Positions 22,783 through 30,064 of a stretch of 35,164 bases of DNA are shown here, one piece after another (position 1 is the stretch's first letter; each line of letters starts with the position of its first letter). Source of the stretch: Minisyncoccota bacterium. Its GTDB lineage: Bacteria; Patescibacteriota; Minisyncoccia; Phycocordibacterales; XYD1-FULL-46-19. A program made the position numbers and the translations under genes. The notes below the pieces were generated by a model. The model was not told the origin of the DNA and ran no database searches. It saw only the letters and a list, made by a program, of their open reading frames with translations. Location of the stretch: NCBI GenBank assembly GCA_018063065.1, contig JAGORB010000005.1:1-35164 (forward strand), written 5' to 3'.

Positions 22783-24597
22783 ATGACTCAAAGTCAGATC
22801 CGCAACTTCTCAATTATCGCCCACATTGACCATGGTAAAAGCACCTTGGCCGATCGGCTATTGGAAGTGACCAAGACCATTGAGAAGCGCAAGATGAAGG
22901 CCCAAGTCTTGGACTCGATGGACCTAGAGCGCGAGCGGGGTATTACCATCAAGATGCAACCGGTGCGCATTTTATATGAAGAAGCTGGCGAGAATTATCT
23001 CTTAAACTTAATTGATACGCCTGGACATATCGACTTTTCTTATGAAGTCTCGCGGGCTCTGCAGGCCGTGGAGGGAGTGCTACTCTTGGTAGATGCCACT
23101 CAAGGGGTGCAGGCGCAGACCTTCACTGTCCTCTCGATGGCGCAAGATTTGGGGCTGACTATTATCCCAGTGATTAATAAAATCGATTTACCTAATGCTC
23201 GAGTGGAGGAGACAGTCGCAGAAATTAAAAAACTTTTACCTCAATTCACGGGGGAAATTTTAAGCGTCTCGGGTAAAACGGGGGAGGGTGTGGAGCGATT
23301 GTTACAAGAAATTGTGCAGAAGATTCCGCCTCCGCAATCGCAATATCATAATCTTAATCAGAGCCGCTCACTTGTCTTCGACTTTGAATATTCCACTCAT
23401 CGCGGCGTCATTGTGTACGCTCGTGTCTTGGATGGGGAAGTGAAGATGGGTCAAGAAATGATCTTCGCCTTCTCACGCGAGAAGTTTATTGTTCAAGAAG
23501 TGGGGATGCTCACGCCAACCAAAGAGAAGACTGATAAATTATCGGCCGGCCAGATTGGTTATATTGTCACCGGCATTAAGAATGCCGAGAACGCGGCGGT
23601 GGGTGATACTATTACTACCTTTGCCGCACCGTTGCCGGCCGTGCCGGGTTATGAGCGGCCGCGGCCGGTGGTCTGGGCCTCGGTGTACCCGGAGAGCCAA
23701 GATGATTTTAATTTACTCCGTCAGGCCTTATTGCGCCTGCGCTTGTCTGACTCGTCCTTATCTTTTGAAGAAGAGTCGTCAGGCATTTTAGGCCGCGGCT
23801 TCCGCACTGGCTTCTTGGGGATGTTGCATCTAGAGATTATTACCGAGCGCCTCCGGCGCGAATTTGGCCTCAAGCTCGTGATTGCCACGCCTACCACCAG
23901 TTATGAATTAACCGATCTACAAACCGGCGAGGTGAAGGTTATTTATTCGCCCCATCTCTTCCCCCAAGATACTAAGGGTTACACTGTCCGTGAGACTTGG
24001 GTGAAGGTGAAGATTATTGTCCCGCCGGATTATTTATCGGGCTTAGTAAAACTTTTTCATGATCATGAGGTAATTTCGACCAGCACCGACAGCTGGAGCG
24101 ATAATCGCACCGCTCTAGATTTAGAAATGCCTCTGCGCGAGCTGATGCGCAACTTCTTTGATGAGGTTAAGAGCGCCACCGCCGGTTATGCCTCGCTCTC
24201 TTACGAGCTCGGCGACTTCCGCCCGGCTGATGTGGTGCGACTCGATATCTTGGTAGGTGGGGAAGTGGTGCCCGCCTTCACCCGTATCATTGCCCGCCGC
24301 CGGGCCGAGACCGAGGGCCGCAGTGCTGTTAATCGGCTTAAAGACTTGATGCCGCGGCAATTGATTGTGATTAAACTCCAAGCCGAGGCGATGGGACGGA
24401 TTATTGCTTCCGAGTCTCTCTCGGCCTTGCGTAAGGATGTGACTGGCTACTTATATGGTGGTGATGTCACGCGTAAAATGAAACTGCTGGAAAAGCAGAA
24501 GAAGGGTAAAAAGAAGATGCAACAACGCGGCCGAGTGGATATCCCGGAGGAAGTCTTCTTAAAGATGATGGTTCAGGAGAATAAGGGGAAGGCGTAG
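22783..24597 (+). CDS. lepA: Elongation factor 4 (LepA), ribosomal back-translocase
   Basis: This 604-aa translational GTPase has G1 AHIDHGKSTLADRL (about residues 13-26), the switch I ERGITIK, G3 DTPGHIDF (about 78-85), G4 NKID (about 132-135) and domain II, then the LepA-specific C-terminal domain with RVDIPEEVFLKMM at the end. The normal length is about 600. LepA acts on stalled or pre-initiation ribosomes. TAGAGT (22768-22773) ends 9 nt before the ATG, so the mRNA may be leaderless. The last 25 nt are overlapped on the other strand by a 35-aa membrane protein gene. Confidence 0.97.
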   Translation: MTQSQIRNFSIIAHIDHGKSTLADRLLEVTKTIEKRKMKAQVLDSMDLERERGITIKMQPVRILYEEAGENYLLNLIDTPGHIDFSYEVSRALQAVEGVLLLVDATQGVQAQTFTVLSMAQDLGLTIIPVINKIDLPNARVEETVAEIKKLLPQFTGEILSVSGKTGEGVERLLQEIVQKIPPPQSQYHNLNQSRSLVFDFEYSTHRGVIVYARVLDGEVKMGQEMIFAFSREKFIVQEVGMLTPTKEKTDKLSAGQIGYIVTGIKNAENAAVGDTITTFAAPLPAVPGYERPRPVVWASVYPESQDDFNLLRQALLRLRLSDSSLSFEEESSGILGRGFRTGFLGMLHLEIITERLRREFGLKLVIATPTTSYELTDLQTGEVKVIYSPHLFPQDTKGYTVRETWVKVKIIVPPDYLSGLVKLFHDHEVISTSTDSWSDNRTALDLEMPLRELMRNFFDEVKSATAGYASLSYELGDFRPADVVRLDILVGGEVVPAFTRIIARRRAETEGRSAVNRLKDLMPRQLIVIKLQAEAMGRIIASESLSALRKDVTGYLYGGDVTRKMKLLEKQKKGKKKMQQRGRVDIPEEVFLKMMVQENKGKA

Positions 24598-24680
24598 AAG
24601 ATAACCATCGAGATAATTACCAATACTCCCACAATCGCCGTGAAAACGCGGAAAATCTTGTGCTTTTTTAGGCTAAACAT
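24573..24680 (-). CDS. Small single-helix membrane protein (35 aa)
   Basis: ATG at 24680 to TGA at 24573 encodes a basic N-terminus (MFSLKKHKIF) followed by one long hydrophobic helix (about residues 12-33) ending in FYAFPLFS. Support comes from composition and from a TATACT -10 (24694-24689) 8 nt upstream that overlaps, back to back, the -10 of the divergent FtsB-like gene. Its 3' end lies antisense within the end of lepA. It is too short for most gene finders. Similar tiny membrane proteins occur in Patescibacteria by my recollection, but no family name is assigned. Confidence 0.6.
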   Translation of the reverse strand: MFSLKKHKIFRVFTAIVGVLVIISMVIFYAFPLFS

Positions 24681-24702
24681 TGTATGTTAGTATAAGGGGA
24701 CT
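24681..24702. promoter_or_regulatory. Overlapping bidirectional -10 element
   Basis: AGTATA at 24689-24694 reads TATACT on the minus strand (8 nt before ATG 24680). TAGTAT at 24688-24693 is the plus-strand -10 (9 nt before ATG 24703). The two starts are only 22 nt apart, so one element probably drives both leaderless genes. Confidence 0.55.
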
Positions 24703-25074
24703 ATGGCGATTAGGCAAGGGCGACGCAGTGATGAATATGGTCCTCTCTGGCGGCTCTTCACGGTGATTATGTTGGTGTTGGTGGCCCTACTCTCTCACTC
24801 TGTGTGGCAAGTCTGGGGCAAGAATCAAGCCAGCCGCGAGGTCAGAGCCGAGGCCGAGGCCAACTTGGCCACCGTTGCCGCGCGACATGATAAATTGAAA
24901 GTTAGAGTAGAGAGATTGGAGACCCCGCGCGGCAAGGAAGAGGAAATTAGAAACAACTTCCCCGTGGCTCGCGAAGGCGAGCAGGTGGTGATCATTTTTG
25001 ATGAAGAGGAGCGCGCCACCACGACGATGGAGAAAGAAGAGGGTTGGTGGGAGAAGTTTTGGAATAAGGATTAA
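24703..25074 (+). CDS. FtsB/DivIC-like septum formation initiator protein
   Basis: This 123-aa bitopic protein has a short basic cytoplasmic start, one membrane helix (about residues 16-37), a coiled coil (about 40-75: KNQASREVRAEAEANL) and the family ending where an IRNNFPVAREGEQVVIIFDEE stretch (described by position, about 82-102) follows. FtsB/DivIC proteins organise the divisome with FtsL and FtsQ. The acidic C-terminal tail is extended by about 20 residues with a WWEKFW element. It is the first of several plus-strand genes, but the next gene is AT-richer. Confidence 0.85.
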   Translation: MAIRQGRRSDEYGPLWRLFTVIMLVLVALLSHSVWQVWGKNQASREVRAEAEANLATVAARHDKLKVRVERLETPRGKEEEIRNNFPVAREGEQVVIIFDEEERATTTMEKEEGWWEKFWNKD

Positions 25075-25085
25075 AATTTAAAAAC

Positions 25086-25634
25086 ATGAAAAATATAAAG
25101 ATTGTTTTAATTGTAATAATAGGAGTAATAGTTTTATTTTTGGCTTATTCTTATTTAAGTAGAAATAAAGTAACCGAACTTTCTTTAGAAAATGAGTTAA
25201 TAACTGAGAGCTCGATTTCTAAGTCAGATACTTTTTCTTTTGATCTTCCGGTGGGGTGGTATTCTAAACCCTACCCCTATGCCTCGACTACTATATTTAT
25301 TAGTCCAGAGGAAATTATTTTTCCACCTGCTTGGGAAGGGCCACTAACGCCCGTTGCTATTATGAAAGGATCAAAAGCGCAAATGCAGGAATCGATTACG
25401 GCTTCACGTGCCAATGAACCTCAGTTGGAGATGACTGAGTCTATAATTAATGGATATACAACCCTGCGCATTAAAGGTATTCCTCAAAATTCGGCGTATG
25501 TAGGCGGTCGATATCTAGAGGATGTATATCTAGAGAAGGGAACAGAAGTGGTAAAGATTAGTTATATTGATAGAGATACTGTACCTGATTATTTAGCGGA
25601 GTTTGAATTTATTATTAATTCCATACGGTTTTAA
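25086..25634 (+). CDS. Anchored extracytoplasmic protein, PsbP-like
   Basis: A 182-aa protein with an N-terminal membrane helix (about residues 4-23) and an outside domain that begins FSFDLPVGWYSKP, a pattern like the PsbP/DUF-type beta-sheet fold in which a sequence 'F.. P.gW' opens the domain. A YLEDVYLEKGTEVVKISYI segment and a terminal FEFIINSIRF close it. No catalytic residues are apparent. The codon use is AT-rich. The RNHCP gene starts immediately after its stop with no spacer, so they are cotranscribed. It is similar in plan to the gene at 26182. Confidence 0.65.
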   Translation: MKNIKIVLIVIIGVIVLFLAYSYLSRNKVTELSLENELITESSISKSDTFSFDLPVGWYSKPYPYASTTIFISPEEIIFPPAWEGPLTPVAIMKGSKAQMQESITASRANEPQLEMTESIINGYTTLRIKGIPQNSAYVGGRYLEDVYLEKGTEVVKISYIDRDTVPDYLAEFEFIINSIRF

Positions 25635-25931
25635 ATGTCTCTACAATTTAAAAAGGTGGTGGAGGATTTTAAATGCGAGCATTGTGGCTTTACGGTGGAG
25701 GGTAATGGCTATACTAATCATTGCCCACAGTGCCTGTGGAGCAAGCATGTGGATGTGTACCCTGGAGATAGACTAGAGCCCTGTCAGGGGCTAATGAAGC
25801 CCACCGGGGTGCGCTTGGCGGGTGGCGAGTACATCATTACCCACAAGTGCGAGCATTGCCACCTCGAGCGGGTTAATAAAGCGGCCCCTAGTGACGACAT
25901 TTCCGGCTTCTTATCGCGTATGTTAGAATAG
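25635..25931 (+). CDS. RNHCP domain zinc-binding protein
   Basis: This 98-aa protein has two zinc-ribbon-like pairs: FKCEHCGFTVEGNG with NHCPQCLWSKHVD, and ITHKCEHCHLERVNK. Both match the RNHCP family, whose name derives from such a conserved string. The CPQCLWSKHVD segment with PGDRLEPCQGLMKP is diagnostic. Function is unproven; nucleic-acid or ribosome-related roles are only guesses. Its ATG follows the previous stop codon directly. Confidence 0.88.
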   Translation: MSLQFKKVVEDFKCEHCGFTVEGNGYTNHCPQCLWSKHVDVYPGDRLEPCQGLMKPTGVRLAGGEYIITHKCEHCHLERVNKAAPSDDISGFLSRMLE

Positions 25932-25938
25932 TCTTTAT

Positions 25939-26178
25939 ATGTCTAAAGTTACCATTTATACCACCCCCACTTGTCACTTCTGCAAGCTGGCCAAGGTCTT
26001 CTTCCAGAATAATGACGTTGATTACAATGAGCATGATGTGCAGGCCGACTTGGCGGCGCGCCAAGAGATGATGGATAAGAGCGGTCAGATGGGCGTGCCA
26101 GTGATTACCGTGGGTGACGAGCTTATTATCGGCTTCGACGAGGAGCGCTTACGAGAGCTCTTGAAGGTAACTAATTAA
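25939..26178 (+). CDS. Glutaredoxin-family thiol oxidoreductase
   Basis: This 79-aa protein is a minimal glutaredoxin/NrdH fold: VTIYTTPTCHFCKLAKVFF with a CHFC motif (about residues 12-15), VDYNEHDVQAD, the cis-Pro loop GQMGVPVITVG (about 50-60), and FDEERLRELL. It reduces disulfides in the cytosol, and could supply electrons to the class II ribonucleotide reductase, though they are not adjacent. TAGAAT (25924-25929), inside the end of the RNHCP gene, ends 9 nt before ATG 25939. Confidence 0.9.
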   Translation: MSKVTIYTTPTCHFCKLAKVFFQNNDVDYNEHDVQADLAARQEMMDKSGQMGVPVITVGDELIIGFDEERLRELLKVTN

Positions 26179-26181
26179 ATT

Positions 26182-26847
26182 ATGTCTCGCTCGGCGATTA
26201 CTCTTATTTTAGCGGCAGTGGTGATTGCGCTCTTGGGCGCGGGGGCTTACTTCGTTTTTAATGATTCTCTGCCACAATTAGGAGAAGAGCAGAAGGAGTG
26301 GCAAGTTTATAATAATCAGGCGCTTGGCTTCAGCTTAGAATATCCGCCCGAGTATGAGGTAGAGGAGGGCGCTGGCAACAACTTGGTAACACTTACTCCC
26401 AAGTATCCCTCGCAAGCCCAGTTAAGCGGCTTGCGTCCGATTAAGATTAGCGTTAGCAACTTGGCTACCAGCACCTTCAGCGCTTATACTGCCGACTTGG
26501 AGGCTAATCACATTAGCAATTTGGCCTGGGTTAATCATGAAGATGAGATTAATGTTATTAATCAAGAATTAGAGCTGGGCGCGATTACCAAGACGGAGGC
26601 CACTCAGCGCTTGGTGGCTTTAGAGCAAACTATCGCTGAAGAAGTGTTAAGTCACGAAGGTAAATACTCTTTTAAATCTGAAGTGGTGAATGGTATCAAC
26701 ACCTTCTTCCACGAGCGTAGCTTCTACAATGTGGCCGGCGAGGTTTATGAAATGTATGCCGATTGGGGCCAGCAAGTACTCATCCTCTCCAGCGAGTCCG
26801 ACCATGCCGCCCTCGAGCGCGTCTACCGCTCTCTTAAGAAGATTTAA
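26182..26847 (+). CDS. Anchored extracytoplasmic protein, PsbP-like
   Basis: A 221-aa protein with a single N-terminal membrane helix (about residues 5-26) and an outside domain starting WQVYNNQALGFSLEYPPEYEV, the typical opening of many Patescibacterial PsbP-like proteins, and ending VYRSLKKI. A helical insert (about 108-150) breaks the sheet. It starts 3 nt after the glutaredoxin gene, so the two share a transcript. It resembles the gene at 25086 in layout rather than sequence. No function is known. Confidence 0.7.
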   Translation: MSRSAITLILAAVVIALLGAGAYFVFNDSLPQLGEEQKEWQVYNNQALGFSLEYPPEYEVEEGAGNNLVTLTPKYPSQAQLSGLRPIKISVSNLATSTFSAYTADLEANHISNLAWVNHEDEINVINQELELGAITKTEATQRLVALEQTIAEEVLSHEGKYSFKSEVVNGINTFFHERSFYNVAGEVYEMYADWGQQVLILSSESDHAALERVYRSLKKI

Positions 26848-26878
26848 TTAGTGCCCTTGGCCGCCATCTTAAAGTAAA

Positions 26879-27904
26879 ATGACCACTAAAAATAATTTAA
26901 AAAGAGTGAAAATTGGCGGGAGTGTATGTTTATTATTAGTTCTGGCCTTATTGCTCTATTCCACCTATTCTTTTAAGTCAGCTCCTTGTAAAGAAATAGG
27001 CGGTATTCAAGATTTTTTCTTAGAAAATGTAGTGATAGAGGGTGGGAAGGAAAATATAGAACCTTTCTCTGTAACAGAAAGAGATATAGCAGTAGGGGAA
27101 AATGACCCTAATTATAATAAACAAATTCCAAGTTTATTGTGGAAGAGGAATGGTAAGGAGATTTTTGTATCTTATCCAGTGCGTCGAGCTATGACAATAT
27201 CATATGAATATTATGACAGGGATTATTATGCGAAGGGTATGCGTTCAAGTGGTAAAGAATTAGAAGCTGCCCTTAGAGACACAGAGATTATAGGAAAAAG
27301 AGCGAGGGCTATTTTAGCCGATGTTAAAAGTGGGTCTTTGGTTTTGGATAAAAATTTTAACTATATTCTTGAGAAGTATGGACTGGATCATGATGAGTTA
27401 AATAGTATATCGTGGACTGAAGTTCCCTTGTCGACCGGTGGGTATGAATATTATTATCGCTTAGCATTTACTGATTTAGATTTGGAAGACGGCTTAAAAG
27501 AATTATACGTTATTGATATAAATGGACATGTAACCTCTCCGATATTAAGACTCCAAGCTACTATTAAATGTGGTCTAAGAGAGGAGCGTTACGATAAATT
27601 CTATAATTCAATTGATTTAAAGTCTGTTTCAGGTTCTGATAATCCAGAAAAAAATTATCTAAAAATTTTAAGGATTAGTCCAGATAACTCCGTCTACTCA
27701 ATTATTGGTCTGGGGGGTTCTTTACTCAATCGCCATCCACTTTCTGGCCACTATTATTTAAAAAACTATTTTTCTGAATTAATTAGTGGTGATTTTCACC
27801 GGCTTCCTCAATGTTCAGTTTTGGAATCAATGAAAATAGGAATGGGTATGTTCTGTGAAGAAGAAACCGCAAAGAACAGGATTATAAGGCCAGCTAGTTA
27901 CTAG
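26879..27904 (+). CDS. Anchored hypothetical protein (341 aa)
   Basis: One N-terminal membrane helix (about residues 13-31) is followed by a soluble extracytoplasmic region with the first Cys near residue 37 and few distinctive motifs. DLDLEDGLKELYVIDINGHV (about residues 198-217) looks like a beta hairpin with acidic residues that could bind a metal. The rest is Tyr/Lys/Ile-rich. GC content is lower than in flanking housekeeping genes, like the next gene. No family is recognised. Confidence 0.65.
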   Translation: MTTKNNLKRVKIGGSVCLLLVLALLLYSTYSFKSAPCKEIGGIQDFFLENVVIEGGKENIEPFSVTERDIAVGENDPNYNKQIPSLLWKRNGKEIFVSYPVRRAMTISYEYYDRDYYAKGMRSSGKELEAALRDTEIIGKRARAILADVKSGSLVLDKNFNYILEKYGLDHDELNSISWTEVPLSTGGYEYYYRLAFTDLDLEDGLKELYVIDINGHVTSPILRLQATIKCGLREERYDKFYNSIDLKSVSGSDNPEKNYLKILRISPDNSVYSIIGLGGSLLNRHPLSGHYYLKNYFSELISGDFHRLPQCSVLESMKIGMGMFCEEETAKNRIIRPASY

Positions 27905-27932
27905 TCCCTATTTGTTGGTTTTATGGGTATAG

Positions 27933-27960
27933 TATAATCGTCCTAGAAATGTTTTAATAT
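27933..27960 (+). promoter_or_regulatory. Promoter elements before the HTH/LAGLIDADG-like gene
   Basis: TATAAT at 27933-27938 follows TTTGTT (27911-27916) with a 16-bp spacer. A second possible -10, TAATAT (27955-27960), lies 5 nt before ATG 27966. Either would give a short leader without a Shine-Dalgarno. Confidence 0.45.
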
Positions 27961-27965
27961 ACGGT

Positions 27966-28634
27966 ATGGGTAAATCAGCCATATCGAGAGAAAAAATAAA
28001 CTTAATACAATCACTTCGAAAGAAGGGTAATACTATTAGTGAAATTCAAACTATTACATTTGTGGGGAGGGCCACAATTTCTCGTTATATACAAGGAGTG
28101 GTTGTTTCAGAAAAATTTAAAAGCATTTTAAAATCAAAACAAGGAGGTAGTACCTATAGATCACAAAAACTCTGGTTAGACTCTAAGAATAAGGCTAAAA
28201 AATACTTAAAATCTATATCCAAGAGAGACAAACTCTTGATTGCCGCGTGTTTATATTGGGGAGAGGGAAATAAAAAGGAATTTAATTTATCCAACACAGA
28301 TCCAGGACTGATATTAACATTTTTATCTTGTTTGTATGATCTGGGGGTATTTAAGACTGACCTAAGGATTACTTTAAGGATTTATGAAGATATGGATAGA
28401 CAAAAGGTAGTTAATTATTGGGCTAATTTATTGGGTATAAAAAATAGTGAAATACAAAATGTCAATATTTTAAAAGGAAAGAAAAAAGGTAAATTAAAGT
28501 ATGGATTGTGTCGTCTAAGAATAAAGAAAGGAGGCAATCATTTCAAATTTATGATGAGCGTGATAGATTTAATACGTTTATCCTTTAATGCTCCTGTAGT
28601 TCAACGGATAGAACGAGGGACTCCTAAGCCCTAA
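27966..28634 (+). CDS. HTH plus LAGLIDADG-like domain protein, running into tRNA-Arg
   Basis: This 222-aa basic protein begins with a recombinase-type HTH (KINLIQSLRKKGNTISEIQ, ATISRYIQG; about residues 10-45). The second half has LLIAACLYWGEGNKKEFNLSN (described by position, about 89-109), TDPGLILTFLSCLYDLGV, LRITLRIYEDMDRQKVVNYW and LLGIKN, fitting a single LAGLIDADG-like homing-endonuclease unit where the acidic residue is in the YWGEG motif. The last 15 codons lie inside tRNA-Arg and simply translate it (NAPVVQRIERGTPKP), so the natural end is probably near residue 207 or the overlap reflects insertion next to the tRNA. It is AT-rich. The role may be DNA binding or mobility; this is inference. 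Confidence 0.65.
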   Translation: MGKSAISREKINLIQSLRKKGNTISEIQTITFVGRATISRYIQGVVVSEKFKSILKSKQGGSTYRSQKLWLDSKNKAKKYLKSISKRDKLLIAACLYWGEGNKKEFNLSNTDPGLILTFLSCLYDLGVFKTDLRITLRIYEDMDRQKVVNYWANLLGIKNSEIQNVNILKGKKKGKLKYGLCRLRIKKGGNHFKFMMSVIDLIRLSFNAPVVQRIERGTPKP

Positions 28635-28661
28635 ATGTAGGTTCGATTCCTACCTGGAGCA
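28590..28661 (+). tRNA. tRNA-Arg (anticodon CCT)
   Basis: GCTCCTG pairs with CTGGAGC (28654-28660, one T-T mismatch). The D stem is GTTC/GAAC. The anticodon loop CTCCTAA gives CCT, and the T arm is GTAGG-TTCGATT-CCTAC. There is an A-G mismatch at the base of the anticodon loop. CCA is not encoded, unlike tRNA-Ser(GGA). The first 45 nt overlap the preceding ORF. Confidence 0.92.
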
Positions 28662-28698
28662 CAGTTTAAAATATTACAAAATCTGGTAAAATGGCTCT

Positions 28699-28914
28699 AT
28701 GGATGGTGATTTAGAACGAATTGAGGCCAAGGTAGACGAGAACAGTCGGATCTTAAAGAAGCTCCTCCTACACAACCGGTGGACCAGCTTTGTGGCCCTG
28801 GTGAAGTGGTTGCTCATTCTTGGGGCCGCCTTTGGCGCTTACTACTACCTCCAGCCCTACATTGACCAAATAACGGAAGTATATAAGAATGTCTGGGGTG
28901 TATTGCCCAGATAG
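28699..28914 (+). CDS. Small bitopic membrane protein (71 aa)
   Basis: The N-terminus is amphipathic and charged (LERIEAKVDENSRILKKLL, about residues 5-23), followed by one membrane helix (about 29-50) and a short outside tail. This architecture is common in Patescibacterial small proteins of unknown role. TAAAAT (28687-28692) ends 6 nt before ATG. The last 10 nt overlap the tRNA-Phe, which suggests that the mRNA is processed by RNase P cutting at the tRNA 5' end. Confidence 0.7.
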   Translation: MDGDLERIEAKVDENSRILKKLLLHNRWTSFVALVKWLLILGAAFGAYYYLQPYIDQITEVYKNVWGVLPR

Positions 28915-28977
28915 CTCAGTTGGTAGAGCATTCCCCTGAAGAGGGAAGGGTCGTCAGTTCAAGCCTGACTCTGGGCA
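28905..28977 (+). tRNA. tRNA-Phe (anticodon GAA)
   Basis: GCCCAGA pairs with TCTGGGC (28970-28976). The anticodon loop CTGAAGA within TTCCC/GGGAA gives GAA. The T arm is GTCAG-TTCAAGC-CTGAC. The discriminator is A and the next bases are CCG, so CCA is not encoded. Confidence 0.95.
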
Positions 28978-28984
28978 CCGTAAA

Positions 28985-29017
28985 CCTAAAATCCCGCCAC
29001 AATGGCGGGATTTTAGG
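28985..29017. terminator. Bidirectional terminator
   Basis: CCTAAAATCCCGCCA (28985-28999) pairs perfectly with TGGCGGGATTTTAGG (29003-29017), with A/T tracts in the stem that serve both strands. It separates tRNA-Phe (plus) from the minus-strand group starting with the GlsB-like gene. Confidence 0.88.
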
Positions 29018-29039
29018 TAGGTGGAACTTATTAATTTTT

Positions 29040-29291
29040 CTACACCGTGCGGAGCATCCGCACAATACCAATGAGCACCACAGCGCCGATGAGCGCCACT
29101 ACAAAGCTGTAGAGGTTGAAGCCGGTGACCCCGGTTTCCCCCACAATGCTCATAATCCAGCCGCCGACCACGGCACCAATTACGCCGACGACAATGTTCA
29201 AGAAGACGCCTTGCTCGGCATCAGTCTTCATTAGCATGGAGGCGATCCAGCCCACTAAGCCGCCGAAGATGATCCATAAAATAATTCCCAT
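29040..29291 (-). CDS. GlsB/YeaQ/YmgE (transglycosylase-associated) membrane protein
   Basis: A longer frame opens upstream, but ATG 29291 gives the true family start: MGIILWIIFGGLVGWIASML followed by a loop and GVFLNIVVGVIGAVVGGWIM, then a final helix. The 83-aa product has the three glycine-rich helices of this family, commonly annotated as stress-associated. Its biochemical role is not established. The small protein gene at 29299 lies immediately upstream on the same strand. Confidence 0.9.
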   Translation of the reverse strand: MGIILWIIFGGLVGWIASMLMKTDAEQGVFLNIVVGVIGAVVGGWIMSIVGETGVTGFNLYSFVVALIGAVVLIGIVRMLRTV

Positions 29292-29298
29292 ATAATTT

Positions 29299-29514
29299 TT
29301 AATTATTGGTAGAATCCGTTGGTAAAGGGTTAGGAATATCGACCTGGATATTAGTGGTATTGGGTTGCGCCGGAGCGGGGGTCTGACTGGTCCGCAGGGC
29401 CGGCAAGCCATACACAATGAAGAGTATCGCCGCCACCACCAAGATTAGTAAACCAATTGCCAACCCAACACTCCCGTCACCTTCCCCCGAGGGGTTATTT
29501 ACGATTATCGCCAT
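29299..29514 (-). CDS. Small membrane protein with Pro/Thr-rich tail (71 aa)
   Basis: The N-terminal stretch MAIIVNNPSGEGDGSVGLA leads into one membrane helix (about residues 17-38), followed by a low-complexity tail (TPAPAQPNTTNIQVDIPNPL). It is 7 nt upstream of the GlsB-like gene on the same strand and probably forms an operon with it. No family is recognised. Confidence 0.65.
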   Translation of the reverse strand: MAIIVNNPSGEGDGSVGLAIGLLILVVAAILFIVYGLPALRTSQTPAPAQPNTTNIQVDIPNPLPTDSTNN

Positions 29515-29532
29515 AAATAATTTATTAAACTA

Positions 29533-29566
29533 ATAATACCGCTTCTAATTTTAGAGACGGTATTAT
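29533..29566 (-). terminator. Possible hairpin terminator downstream of hsp20
   Basis: ATAATACCG (29533-29541) pairs with CGGTATTAT (29558-29566), with an inner TCTAA/TTAGA stem. It lies between the hsp20 stop and the next minus-strand gene. The T tract on the minus side is weak, so the role is uncertain. Confidence 0.4.
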
Positions 29567-29589
29567 GGAGTCTTTATTACAAATTTAAA

Positions 29590-30051
29590 CTAAGCCGTTC
29601 TGATCTTCAGTTTAGAGGAGCGGCCACGGTCAATCTTGGGGATGCGCACGGTGAGGAGGCCATTCTTCTCCAGGGCCTCGGCTTCCTCGGCTTCCACTTC
29701 TACCGGGAGGAGAATCGTCCGTGAGAAGGAGCCCCAATACAATTCTTTTTGGAAGTAATTCTCGGAATTAATTTCTTTAATACTCTCGCGACGGCCCTTA
29801 ATGGTGACCATCTCGCGGGTAACATTCACGTCTAAATCTTCAGGCTTCACGCCGGCGACCATCGCTTGGACCACAATCTCGGTGGGGCGTTCGTATACAT
29901 CCACCGCCAACTCACCGTCTACCTCGGCTTCTTCTTCTGACCAATCATCTTTAATTACCGGCGGGGTCGAGAAGTTAAAGTCCTCCGTCTCATTACCCAG
30001 GGAGATGCTCCCCGTCAACTTCTCAAAAAATGATCGTCGTTCTTTAGGCAT
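29590..30051 (-). CDS. Small heat-shock protein, Hsp20/alpha-crystallin family
   Basis: This 153-aa chaperone has an alpha-crystallin domain from about residue 45: GELAVDVYERPTEIVVQAMV, GVKPEDLDVNVTREMVTIKG, and the signature ending LEKNGLLTVRIPKI (about residues 128-141). Small Hsps hold unfolding proteins in large oligomers. The N-terminal arm is short and acidic. A normal Hsp20 length. It is transcribed on its own or together with the PrsW-like gene just upstream (13-nt gap). No Shine-Dalgarno is apparent. Confidence 0.93.
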   Translation of the reverse strand: MPKERRSFFEKLTGSISLGNETEDFNFSTPPVIKDDWSEEEAEVDGELAVDVYERPTEIVVQAMVAGVKPEDLDVNVTREMVTIKGRRESIKEINSENYFQKELYWGSFSRTILLPVEVEAEEAEALEKNGLLTVRIPKIDRGRSSKLKIRTA

Positions 30052-30064
30052 AAGTAATTAATGA

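Noticed and set aside
28920-29234. Plus-strand 104-codon frame after tRNA-Phe
   Set aside because: It starts inside the tRNA and runs through the bidirectional terminator and antisense to the GlsB-like gene.
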